Source: Metallyticus violacea (lineage: Eukaryota; Arthropoda; Insecta; Mantodea; Metallyticidae). Taken from it: a stretch of DNA of 64,000 nt. This document shows, one piece after another, positions 23,370 to 34,315 of the stretch (position 1 is the stretch's first letter; every line of letters starts with the position of its first letter). The position numbers and the translations under genes are program-made. A model generated the notes under the pieces. That model saw only the letters and a list, made by a program, of their open reading frames with translations, did no database searches and was not told the DNA's origin. The DNA is taken from the NCBI GenBank assembly GCA_030762175.1, contig CM060842.1, positions 51,446,001 to 51,510,000 on the forward strand, written 5' to 3'.

Positions 23370-23702
23370 GTTGAAAAGTGAAATATAGTTTTTGTCTTTA
23401 TCACACCTAGAAAATGGTTAGGCCGGAAACTTATGGACCTACCCTCGCACGTGCATTAGCACAACGATTCGAATGTGATATTTGAAGAAATACGCGTTTG
23501 GATTGCAATTATTTTATGTTTACTTAATGCTCAAATAAATGAATAATCTTAGGAAAAACAGGTTTAGGAATATCGAAATAGGAGTTTTAACTATGAAAAA
23601 TTAGATTTCGGAACAATTAACTTATATAAAAATGAATTAGGAATAATGACCCAGAACCGTCATTTACAGCAATTAGGGGCAAGTAAAAGTGCAAAGTGAG
23701 AT

Positions 23703-23732
23703 AAAAAAAAAAAAAAACGCACGCGCGCGCGC

Positions 23733-23776
<44 letters not shown>
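23703..23776. repeat. A-run, (CG)n and (AC)n compound microsatellite
   Basis: Fourteen A residues are followed by about eight CG dinucleotides and about 21 AC dinucleotides. Alternating purine-pyrimidine sequence of this type can form Z-DNA. Confidence 0.95.
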
Positions 23777-23778
<2 letters not shown>

Positions 23779-24799
23779 GCTTTTTAAAGAGAAATGTACA
23801 TTATGATAACCTTAATGCACAGAATATACCAGTATTATAACTGAATACAGGCAGAAATGTCTAAACGAACTATAATTACATTTAAATAAATGAAAATATA
23901 GGGAACATTCTAATAAACAATTTACAATGTCACTTTATGAATATTACGACATAAGCTAAAACGATTCTATATTTCATCGTCCTATTTTCTTTTTGAAATA
24001 ATTTTAAAAATGCAGAATAATATCTATCTAATTGCAAACCAAAATAAAATGATGGAGCATTTAGCCTTCGAGATTGCTTTTTAAATATTGATTATTTTCC
24101 AAATGCAAGCATTTAATTTTTTTTTTTACGATTTTAATATGGAATCTTTCGAAGCGACTTCTAAATTTGACAGTGAATATATGAATAATGATTTCTGGTA
24201 GTGGAACCATTTAAATTGTTAATCCAAGTGGTTCCATCATTAATGCGTTTTTGGCTTGAGATCTCTTTTGGTGTACGATTTTCAACAAACAGTGTACAAG
24301 AATTCCAAATTTGGAAGTGCTGTCAAGCATATTCGTTCTAAAAGTCAACTGCCTACATTGTTGTGATTGTAAAACAAAATGCAAACCATTTATGAACACT
24401 ACATATGACTTTCAGAGAATTTAAATTATTTTTCTTTGATAAAATTATGGTACAGCGATATTATAATTTATTACACAGAAATGCTGTACGTTTTGAAGAA
24501 TTCTTTATTATTCCACTACCAAATCACGCACAATTTAACTGTTTTCAAGAAACAGCTTTCTTCAGGAGGCCAGCTACTAAGTAACACACTTTAAGATCTT
24601 TAATGTTTTCAATTTAAATTTTTTTTCCTTTAAAGACGAAAATAAAATGAAACTAACATAATATAAAAGTCTTACAGCGTTTTATAAAATATACGTTATT
24701 TTAAAGTTATAATTAATCATCAAAAATAACTCACAGCAATTAGGCTAAACACTGTTATGAGTTTTGAGCCATTCGAAATTTTTTACTTTCACTTAATAC
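23777..24799. other. No feature recognised
   Basis: AT-rich. No ORF above background, no shared repeat. Confidence 0.5.
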
Positions 24800-25065
24800 C
24801 TGCAGATGCCAAAGGGATAGGTGGTCAGTCCGTCACAAGTGCCATCTAATGCGACGCTAAGTTATTACTTGGATGTGAAATAGTCCGAAATTTTACACAG
24901 GGATGTCTTCAGGTATAATGATACGACACGGAAACCACGGTTTAAAATCCCTGCGGGACGAATTACGAGATTTTTGCGTTCAGTAAAAAATCTATCAACT
25001 GGCCGCGTTTGAACAGGCAAAGCATGGTTCCAGAGGAGTGCACGTTAGCTATAGAGACCGACTTT
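24800..25065 (-). repeat. Highly degraded SINE-A copy
   Basis: Recognisable remnants on the plus strand in the expected order are 'gcgacgctaag', 'atacgacacgg.aaccacgg' at about 24920, 'gatttttgcgttcagtaaaaaatc' split by changes, and 'ccgcgtttgaac' (B box side, about 25003). Most of the body is substituted. Confidence 0.45.
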
Positions 25066-26680
25066 TAAATTTTAATTCATATAAATTATCATTATTTATT
25101 ACCACCTGCAGTCACTTTACCAACCAACATGCTGTTAGCTGGGATCTAATTTTATATTTGTATGTATAAAAAGAATTTGATATATTCCTTTAGACAGCAG
25201 TGCAGATTCACGCCACTGGAGGTGTGAACCCCATCACGCGGTTCATATTCTCGCCATAATTAGGCCCGGGATTGCGGTTTCCTGTACCTTGTCAGGAAAG
25301 CGTATTCATTCAGGGTATTGATTTGCTATAAATCAAGATTCTGTGTACGAAAGCCTCCCCCCTTTCCCTGCTGCTTATTATATCCTTGTACACTGGAGCG
25401 TAACAGATTTCATCTCTTCTCTCTTCCTGTCTATAACTCTGCCATCAGGAGCGTGTCTCCTATGCGGGAAATTCCCCACGGCTTGTCTTCTTACAGAAAT
25501 AATGACTTTCGACTGCTTTACCGTTGCATTGCCACAAGCCTCGGGTTGTGCTAAGTTTGCTAAGTTTAGTCGGAGGAGTATGTTAGAGAATTTCACCAAC
25601 TCATTCAGCTGATTTGTTGCTTATACTTTGTTTAAATACGGTGCTAGACATTTGGCTATAGGGAAAACGAACCACTATTTAGCCCGGCGTACATAATGAC
25701 GAAACTTAGTGCACTAACGATGCTGACCGTAGTTGTCAGAGACAGCGTTGAAGGAAACGTAAGACAAAGGCAGTTTTATATTTCAACTTTCAACAATATA
25801 AAAGTGAATTACATTCCACACTAGCTAATTTTCTAAAATAACCATTTTAAACATATTTACTTATTACTTAAAAAGCATGTATTTGTTATATATGCCATAT
25901 TCGTAAATATAACGATGCCTCCCTTTCTTTCGAGACTATCTAGGTTAAGACTAAAGGATTGCTGAATTATGCACTCTCTTAATCTTATTTTCCAAGTTAC
26001 CCCAATATACACAGTTTCGCGTTTTCAAAATTTATATGCATACCATCAATCAGGCACCAGATCTTACAATGATGATCTGCTCCTTATACCTCACCTAAGA
26101 AATCTCCGTTACTAAGAGTTGGAACATGCTCGCTGGAGAAGTTAGGGGTTGTGGAATAATGTAATTATTTAAAACTAAACTTCAACATTTCCTGCTTAAT
26201 AGGTAAATTTCCATTTAAATTTTGATTAATATTTAATGAAATTGTAGCTGACATTTTACTACGTTAATTTTATCTATCTCTTTTTTAATCTTTGGATGTA
26301 GATTAATATTTTTACAATTTATTATATTTACATTAACATATCTGTAAACTAGAAATAAACACTTTACTAATCTGATTTGTATGTTTAGCTGTAAAATTTT
26401 AATTTATACTCTTATCACATGATGCATGGCTTATTGTTTTGCACTAATGTATTTAATGTAATTGTTTTAAGATTTTACCCAACAAGTTTTATGCTTTGTT
26501 AGTTTTAAGCCCATCTTTATATCACCCGGTATGATATGTCTAACTCTAGTCTCTGGAATTAGAATTCCACTTTATGTATAATTTCTTATATTTTATACTG
26601 CCTCAAGTTTCTGTATCTATAGTACTAAACACACACAACATTCCAATGTATATAAAGAACTAATTTTGCACCCAAGGACC
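25066..26680. other. No gene established; GC-balanced island at 25.2-25.6 kb
   Basis: The part at 25200-25620 is much less AT-rich than its surroundings. It holds overlapping ORFs of 73-89 codons on both strands without domains. The rest to 26.68 kb is AT-rich and featureless. Confidence 0.4.
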
Positions 26681-26684
26681 GATT

Positions 26685-26975
26685 GGTCCTAGTGGTCTAG
26701 AGGTGACCATACTTGCCTTGTAAACCCAAGCTCACTATTTCAACCCCGACCAGGGCCGATGGCTTTTTTCGGGCGTAAAAATCCCAAGTATGGCTTCCTT
26801 CGGAAGGGGAATAAAGCCGTGGACCCCGTGTTCTAGATTTACGGCATGAAAAAGAACCTCCAGCCTGAAAGAAGAGGCTTCTGAGCAAAATTTATCGATC
26901 TTTTCACGCGCTGAATTGCTTTGGACGCTGATGATCTGAGCTGTTAAAGAGCGTCCATAAATAAGCAAAACAGAC
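26685..26975 (+). repeat. SINE-A copy
   Basis: Head 'ggtcctagtggtctagagg', degenerate B box 'atttcaacccc', body 'gggcgtaaaaatcc', 'ccttcggaagg', and end 'agagcgtccataaataagc'. A moderately old copy with an intact layout. Confidence 0.9.
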
Positions 26976-28735
26976 AAAGCACTCGAGCACGAACTTTTGT
27001 GTTTTATGGATTGCAACTCACTTTTTGTAATATTCTGTGTAGTGTATGTACATAAAATAAATAAATGAAATATTATTTGGTTAAACTTATTACTATAACT
27101 TTTGTTTACTTTCGATAGGCATAAACTGAAGTTTTATATACACTTACATTATAAAATATAGCTTTGAGCAATACAAATTTAATCACTTATGCCAGCTTTT
27201 AACTTAAAATTGATTTCACTAATTTTCATACTTCATTCACGAGAGAATTAAATTCTTAAAAGATGGTATTGCATAGAAAAATTAACAATTTCACAATTTA
27301 GCAAAAGAAAGGCCAACAATTACTACAGAATATTTAAATGGTTGGACAGAGTTGAGAGAGTTTATACGGTGATAGTGGAGGCAAAAATGCTCTTGAGCAG
27401 ACATTTGGGAAATATTTCATTGAATTGGATAAGTACTTAATTAATTCACAGAAGTTTCTGAAAAATAATTTTGGGTAAATAGAAAGGATAGAACAGAGAG
27501 ACACCTGGGACAGTATAATTAAGGACATTTTGGAAAGGATAGATTGGGAATTAAAAGAAACGAGTTTTGGAAATAAATTAATTAAGGATAGAAGATATTG
27601 AAGTACAAGAAATATTTGGTTACTTTATTATTAAAAATCTTCAATTTTAAAATAAGAATACTTGGAGATGGAATAAATATGTTGAATGTTATAATAAAGA
27701 TAAGGGATGGATTTGCAGGTGTCAGAACTGGAGTAGTAAAGTTGAAAGGACTATACGGACGGTTTAATACAGAAATATATATCTTGCCGAGTTTATCACA
27801 ATATAATGAAACTAGACTATTGAGAAATAACTCAATTTTGGAGAAATGGCGTAATCTTCCAGCAGAAATAGTTAGGAATAAGATGAAGAATTTAAGGAAG
27901 GAGAAAAAAAAAATGAAAAGAAATGGGAAGTTATGTAGGGAAAGTGAGAAAGAAAGGGTTGAGAAGGATCAATAAATGACTAAATTATTAGAGATTATAC
28001 CTTTAATGCTGTGAATGAATTCAATATCCTAGTAGCTACAGTGATATGTATTTCGGATCAATAAGACATTCAGCAACCAAATTGAGATAATGTATTAGTA
28101 GAAGAATTTGTAATTAATTCATAAAGATGACAGATTGATTGTAGAATTATGTATATTATATTTTACTTCAAATTTATTGTACTGAGTATTGAATAAATTC
28201 GTCCATTCAATTATTATAGATTAAATTGTTTTAAAATATAAATATATAGCTAATAATATGAGAGTATTGATTAACACTACAGGTTCCAAATCATCGGTTA
28301 AAATTAAACGAAAAGTGGAATCTACGGAGACGAATTCTTTCACTAAGCAACAGTTACTTTTGTTAGTATTTTAAGAGATAGGGAGATAGTTGAGAAAAGA
28401 GATACTGGACTAAATAAAGAAGACCGGTAACGTGGATAGAGGAATAAATGAAACAACACAACAGAAAGCTGACTGAAGATGTGCAGAAAAAAGTTTTGGT
28501 ACAGGAAGATGCTTGAGTACATTTTCCCCCTCATAACAAAGAAAGCTAAAGAGAGGACGTGTGCATATTTAATGAAACAAGTTTGTAAATGAGCCCGAAC
28601 TCCACCATTCACCTTTACAGAGTAAGAACTAAATCTTCTCTGACCTTACCCCGGTCAGAGCGGTCCCTAGAGTAATAAAATCCTATTATATGTAATTATA
28701 TAAATGAGTAATGTGTGCTATTACAATGACAGTAA

Positions 28736-28772
<37 letters not shown>

Positions 28773-29680
28773 TGATATAATAATAATAATGATAGAAATA
28801 TAGATATATTTCTATATATTAGAAAAACGCAGTTTTCCGGTCTAGCATAGAATTATATCAAATGTCTGATATACAAGACAACCAAACAGGTTTTTCAGTT
28901 ATCTCTCTGGCTTACGGAGTTTCCTCAGTAGAACTGACGTTCCTTCTACGCTATAGCTTTTTGATTCCCGCGGCTGATTCCTTCCCATTCAAAACGTTAC
29001 GCGCAAGGTTTAAATCAGGGTATAAAAACGCTGGTAGAAGTCTGCGGGAGTCTATCTCATATTATATCGAGCACCGTGCAGAAAAGAAAAAAAATTCTAG
29101 GGGTTGACTGCGAGTGTAAAGCCTTCCCCTTCTCACCTTCCAATATTCTGTGAGCCTGTCTTATGAAAGGCGAAGCTTTCGAGAACCTCGTTCATTTCTT
29201 GTACTCCGTCCCCCTCGGTCTAGCCAACTTCATTTCTGTATTTTCATTTACAGGCACATCCAATATTAGCCCAATCATGACGCGCGCTCAGATCTGGAGA
29301 ATGTGGTGTGTTTGCTGTAATATTTCATTTCTTGGTGGGTTACTAGCTTTACGCAGAACGATCAAAAGATGACGATAGACCTATCGGAGACCTATTTTGC
29401 TGCATGATATAGCCTAAGTCCATGTGAGGTGTACAACAGCCAGTATCTTACAATGATTCCGTTCACCGTTCTCGACTTCGTCCGTCAAGAGATGGTTGAG
29501 CGGTTGTTACCGGTATAGAAAAACTTTATATTGCTGCCTAAAGTGCGAGTTTGTTGCATCCGAAAGTGAACCTTGATTTCATTCATGATATAACCCAATG
29601 GTTGACATTATTACAAAAATAATTCTAGTGTTAATTCATATTAAATATTTCAATTGAAAGGGATGATTGTTATTAGTTTG
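26976..29680. other. No gene established; unrecognised 125-codon ORF, (ATT)n, GC-balanced patch
   Basis: An ORF of 125 codons at 27598-27975 lies in a purine-rich stretch and ends Lys/Glu-rich. It has no recognisable domain. (ATT)n lies at 28738-28772. The patch at 28860-29400 is less AT-rich, with short domain-free ORFs (81 and 69 codons). Confidence 0.35.
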
Positions 29681-29976
29681 ATTTTTTATTGGTTTATTTA
29701 TGGACGCTCTTTAACAGCTCAGGTCATCAGCGTCCCATTCAACTCAGGGCGTGAAACGGCCGATAAATTTTGCTCAGAGGCCTCTTCTTTCAGGCTTGAG
29801 GTTCTTTTTGGTGCCGTAAATGTACGACACGGGACCCACGGCTTTATTTCCCTTCCGAAGGAAGCCACACTTAGGATTTTTATGCCCGAAAAAATCCATC
29901 GATCCTGGCTGGGTTAGCACCCCGTGATCTTGGGTTTAGGAGCCAAATATGGTTACTACTACACCACCAGGACTGG
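29681..29976 (-). repeat. SINE-A copy
   Basis: Minus strand: head ends near 29976 ('accagtcctggtggtgtag'), B box region 'gggtgctaaccc' changed, complete body, and tail rich in T on the plus strand before 29700. Body blocks match the copy at 58.3 kb closely. Confidence 0.92.
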
Positions 29977-30702
29977 TGCACTAAATGTATTGATTTATAA
30001 GTAGACTATGTTAAAAAAAACGCATTTCCCTTAAATCTTTAGTTTTCTGGGTCAGGCCAAGAACTTTTAGAACACCCTAAGTATATAATGATTCACTTAT
30101 AACTTAGGTATTCTCTCAGTTTATAAGTTTTGTCTATCAATATGACCCTTAAAGATGCTACATATCTAATAAAAGTTGTAACTGAAGAAATTGTTAATTT
30201 CAATCATGCTTTAGTATTAACAGCTAAGTCCAATGAAATTCCATCAGATAATTTTATTAGGCAGTTCTCCGAACATGAGAAAATTGTTAGTGCTATCGGA
30301 TCCTCCAAGACTATAAGCTAATGAGATCTTGACCACTTTCACAGCTGTTTCGTACCTGGGGACAAGCCAAGCATACTCCGAGAGGGAAATGTAACCCAAG
30401 CAATGGAAACATCTCAGTTCTTTTTTCGCCTTACAAGACAAGGCGAAGGAGTTGTGTTTTGAATGCTGAATATGAACGAACTGTAGTAACAAATATTACG
30501 TTAATTTGGTTAAAAGGCATTTTCGTGTTTAGTACTGAAGATACTCGCGTGGGAGTGAGAAGTTTACATGTTTTAGCAAACTACACTGACAGTATATAAA
30601 TTAATGAATTGAGTTTATTTAATGCATTTAATATCTTTGGAGCCAAAGCCTGCTTGTTGCACTGTTACTCTGTTTATATAGTTGAAAAGATATACATCGA
30701 TT

Positions 30703-30737
<35 letters not shown>

Positions 30738-31000
30738 CCCGCCACTCTTATATTTGCTTATATATTGCAATATATTTACTTGTCATAAAATATTATGGTA
30801 GGCATTTTTGTCATGGAGACATGTAGACTATGTTGAATGGATTTTTTTTTTATTTTATAATCAAGCCATATAACCGAATATTACAATTATGAGCACAAAG
30901 TCTCAGATACAGCAAATTTGTCGTAACCATTTGTGTTTCCTTATCATTATTTCTTTATTTTTACTAGTTGTGAATGTAATTGGGTTGTCACATTTTATCT
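29977..31000. other. No gene established; (GA)n microsatellite
   Basis: A 63-codon ORF at 30130-30321 is not recognised. (GA)n lies at 30707-30734. No shared repeat seen. Confidence 0.5.
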
Positions 31001-31006
31001 TTAAAA

Positions 31007-31340
31007 ATGCCACCTGAAGATGTGGCTGGAGCTGTAGTCATAAATGTTGATGGACGCAGCGTACGTTACATTGCAAATGTAATGAAAATGACTACAGGCA
31101 CAGTTCACAATGCTTTAAAGGGATATAGAGAGACCTTAGAATGTATCAGAAGACCAGGTTTGCGCCGTTCGAGAGCTACAAATCAAAAGGAAGACAAGTA
31201 CACGATGTTGACAGTACTTGGGAGCGCAACCTGCCAGCTATGACTGTAGCCCAGCAATTTGTTAACATGCATGGACGCCCGAATTTGGCCAAAAAGGTTA
31301 GAAGAAGGTTGAAAGCTAGTGAACTGATATTAAGCAACTG
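31007..31340 (+). pseudogene. Tc1-like transposase, N-terminal part only
   Basis: Starts at ATG 31007 (MPPEDVAGAVV). The paired-like helix-turn-helix layout of Tc1 transposases is visible: GRSVRYIANVMKMTTGTV, then a GYRET linker and RRPGLRRSR near residue 55. The frame shifts near 31230 and continues TVAQQFVNMHG...RRRLKASEL to about 31330. It stops at the boundary with a 5'-truncated SINE-B at 31351. The catalytic DDE part is absent. Confidence 0.7.
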
Positions 31341-31350
31341 GGCCCAGTTT

Positions 31351-31510
31351 GCTCAGTCCTCATAAACGGCAAATGCCGGGATGGTACCCTAAACTTAGCC
31401 TGGAATGATTCCTTTCTTAAAAATAAATCCTATCCCAATTTATTATTTCATTTCATGTATCACCAGTGTCCATCGCCTTTCATGCTTCTGTCGCCAAAAC
31501 GGGCGTTACA
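31351..31510 (+). repeat. 5'-truncated SINE-B copy
   Basis: Begins inside the body at 'ctcagtcctcataaacgg' and continues through 'taaacttagcctggaatg', 'ttatttcatttcatgtatc' and 'gtgtccatcgcc' to 'cgggcgttaca'. The tRNA-like head is absent. Confidence 0.88.
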
Positions 31511-31519
31511 TCATTCATT

Positions 31520-32130
31520 CGAAAGTACCAAAACGCTCCCCCTTATCTCCTTTTACAGACAAAGAAAGAGGTACAAATCACTAGGGGCTAAGTCTGGGGA
31601 GTATGGAGGATGGGGAACACATTCTAAGTTCCCTGCACACTTCCACTAGCACCACCTTCTATTTAGGAGTCAGTAATCTTAGGACCCATCTCGTACAAAC
31701 TGTCTCATGTTTAAGTGATCATGCAAAGTCAAAAATATACCGTCATGGCAAACATGTCTGCAAGTCTGTCAATTGTTTTTGGTCGGTCTGCACGTATAAT
31801 GACGTCAGCTGTGTTTGTTCCCTGCTGTTGCTGGAGCACCTGGACTGTCTTGCTTTGTTGTTGAAACACGGCCCTTCTTAATTCCTTCAACCATCGAAGT
31901 GCTGTGGATTGTGGCAGAATATCATCATATGTCTGCTGCAACAATCTGTAAGCTTTCATACCCGGCTTCTGCAAACGAAAGCGGCATGTTGCTCTTCATG
32001 AATCAACTCCATTTTACACGTAGGCGACTGGCGAACTCACATAGTTTGCTGGTCCCCTGTTACAGACGCATGAGCGAATGAAATTCTGTTTTTGTTCGCC
32101 CATCAGGGCTCATCCGGTTTTATCATGCAA
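31520..32130 (-). pseudogene. Mariner transposase with internal deletion
   Basis: On the minus strand the N-terminal block is seen at about 31975-31870 (AYRLLQQTYDDI, then STALRWLKELRR), followed by RPKTIDRLADM near 31770. TVCTRWVLRLLTPK follows near 31690. It then jumps to the C-terminal catalytic motif PHPPYSPDLAPSDLYLF at about 31550-31613. The catalytic core between RWVLRLL and PHPPYSP, including the first two Asp motifs, is deleted. The third Asp is present. Frameshifts are present. Confidence 0.75.
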
Positions 32131-32156
32131 CATTTAAACACTTTTCTGTGTGCGAT

Positions 32157-32192
32157 AAAAAAAAAAAAAAAAAAAAAAAAGGAAAAAAAAAA
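32157..32192. repeat. Poly-A tract
   Basis: About 24 A residues, GG, then 10 A. No retroelement body could be linked to it. Confidence 0.9.
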
Positions 32193-33445
32193 CTCAGAAA
32201 TTGTTAACTTCCCATACCTGATATATACCACATCTAACTTTGAGTTCGTTGCCTAAACTTGCCTAATTTTCTAAGTCTTTTTTCAAACCTAACTCTAAAT
32301 ATAATACGATTCCTTGTTCTCTTCTTTATTACTTATCCCATCAATGTACGTTACGTCACACTGTTTGTTCCAATGAAATAAGAATTGCTTGATTGCACAA
32401 TTATAGTGTTCATTTTAATATATAGAATAGTACCTACGTTATTAATTTGTAAAATCTAATTTATTGACATTAGATTGGAACGATAAGTTGTTTACTGCCT
32501 AGTAAATAGTTATGCAGGTTCATAATCTTAAAATATGACCTTACTGTGCTGATGTTATGGAAACTTCCGCATATTTGTACTGGAAGGTAAATCATAAGAA
32601 AGGTTTTGTTTTGTTTTTGTTTTTACCAGTTTGTAAACTGGAAAGTTCAACTTTCAAAACAAAACAAAACTAAAAATGTTCTTAAAAACGTGTTTTCTCT
32701 ATATTTGTGAGGAAAATACTATCTTTTATGTATCAAAATTAATTCAATAACAGTATACGAGGTTATCGATTAATTTTAACATTTTAAATTACTTACACGA
32801 AATAACAAATATGTTTTTTGAAGTACATTAAATCAAATTAATAAAAATAAGAATGTAAATTTATGTTTAGCTATCTAAAAGCAAAAGTCATCACGAAACC
32901 ATCTGCTACTTGTGGAGAGCTGTGGCGAGTGTTGGGAAATTTCTTCTAATGATACATTGCTCTGTTATTGTAATTGATGCATTTGTTTTATTTTAAGCTT
33001 GTATAGTCATTTCATTCCCCTTTCCCCCACTGCCGTTTTTACAGGCTGTGCCACTGTTAAACTGCTCTCATGCGGTGTAATCTAATAAACAAGGCGTTTT
33101 ATTGGGTGTATGGTCTATTGAATCCAGCCACAAGCCCCCATATTTTTAATGGGAAAACACTGAACGTGGCCGTATCTGCTAATCTGAGCAAAACTCATTT
33201 TATAACAAAAAGTGCTGCGGAAAAATGGTCAAACAAATGCGATATCCACTTTATCCACGGGAGGGCAGGAAGCCTTTCGTTTCATTACACCATTCACCTT
33301 TCTGTGTAATATCCAATCCAATTATGTATTCCGAGAGTGAAGTATATTTTCATTAGTGCGGCACATGCTTTCAGCTAACCCATATTTCTGTATAGTAATG
33401 AGTTTCGTTGTTCCTTTATCAACGGCAACCGTTTTGGTGTGCAAA
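32193..33445. other. No gene seen; GC-balanced island at 33.0-33.33 kb
   Basis: The interval 33000-33330 is less AT-rich and has only a domain-free 79-codon ORF. Short inverted 'gttttgttttg'/'caaaacaaaac' blocks lie at about 32605 and 32658. The rest is AT-rich. Confidence 0.4.
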
Positions 33446-33447
33446 TA

Positions 33448-33878
33448 GCTTTAGAAAAACTGACAAGGAAGATTTAGAAACATTGCTAAGTGGTTTAGAA
33501 ATATACTAAGGAAAGTTTAGAAACATTTCTTAGGAAAGTTTAGAAACACTGCTAAGGAAAATTTAGAAACTCTGCTAAAATAAGTTTGGAAACACTGCTA
33601 AGGAAAGTTTAGAAACACTGCTAAGGAAGGTTTAGAAACACTGCTAAGGAAAGTTTAGACAGTGCTAATAAAGGTTTGGAAATACTGCTAAGGAAAGTTT
33701 AGAAACACTGCTAAGGAAAGTTTAGAAACGCTGCTAAGGAAGGTTTAGAAACGCTGCTAAGGAAGATTTAGAAACACTGCTAAGGTAGGTTTAGAAACAT
33801 TGCTAAGGTAGCTTTAGAAACACTGCTAAGGAAGATTTAGAAACACTTTTAAGGAAGATTTAGAAACACTGCAAAGGA
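33448..33878. repeat. 23-bp minisatellite, about 19 units
   Basis: The unit 'gctaaggaaagtttagaaac' plus 'act' repeats head to tail with few changes; an exact 23-bp period holds over most units, with one shortened unit near 33655. It is noncoding and unrelated to the array at 0.83-1.19 kb. Confidence 0.95.
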
Positions 33879-34124
33879 GAATAGTTTATTTTTAGGAGGG
33901 TAAGCAGGATCGGAGTACCAAAATGAAATATGGGCTGGAAAACTTCGTGCCAATTAAACACCTGTAAGAAGTTTCCTCTTTATAAACCATTTTAATGGAA
34001 AATAAACCTTTATGGACAATAAAGACATATACAATTCTAAATGCGCATATTTATGTATCACGTACATGAATGCAGCATTTTTTTATCCAAATTCTGGAAC
34101 AAATTTCTCAAAAAAGTTACATAC

Positions 34125-34315
34125 ATAGGATGATCTAAAACTTCTCAGTCCTTCCAAGAAAACACAACAATTAAGAAAATTTATTTTTTAACATAATGAC
34201 CCTGTACATCAATGCTTTTAGTTCAACGATTTTATAACTTTTTAATACCCTCAGTTAAATAAGATTTGTCCATCTGTGAAAAACAAGCGTCTTGTGTCAG
34301 CTTCAACCGCATTAT
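34125..34315 (-). pseudogene. Mariner transposase C-terminal end and 3' flank
   Basis: On the minus strand one frame reads DKSYLTEGIKKL (about 34275-34240), then SIDVQGHYVKK. This matches the C-terminal EGI-x-KL...CID-x-x-GDYV-x-K end of mariner proteins. It is followed by an untranslated stretch ending near 34125. The upstream part of the element is missing. Confidence 0.6.

Larger units (their letters stand above)
21855..23446 (+). mobile_element. Full-length mariner transposon split by SINE-B
   Basis: Terminal inverted repeats match: left 'agagggtaggtgtgtaag' with 'ttccggccta' at about 21855-21887, right 'taggccggaaacttatgg' with 'acctaccctc' at about 23419-23446. The span of 1592 bp minus the 289-bp SINE gives about 1303 bp, the usual mariner length. 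It carries one decayed transposase gene on the plus strand. A TA target duplication is not clear at the right end. Confidence 0.92.

Noticed and set aside
27598..27975. 125-codon ORF ending Lys/Glu-rich
   Set aside because: Purine-rich composition explains the open frame; the upstream frame is interrupted and nothing is recognised.
33448..33878. CRISPR array
   Set aside because: Units are directly adjacent with no spacers, in a eukaryotic context; it is a minisatellite.
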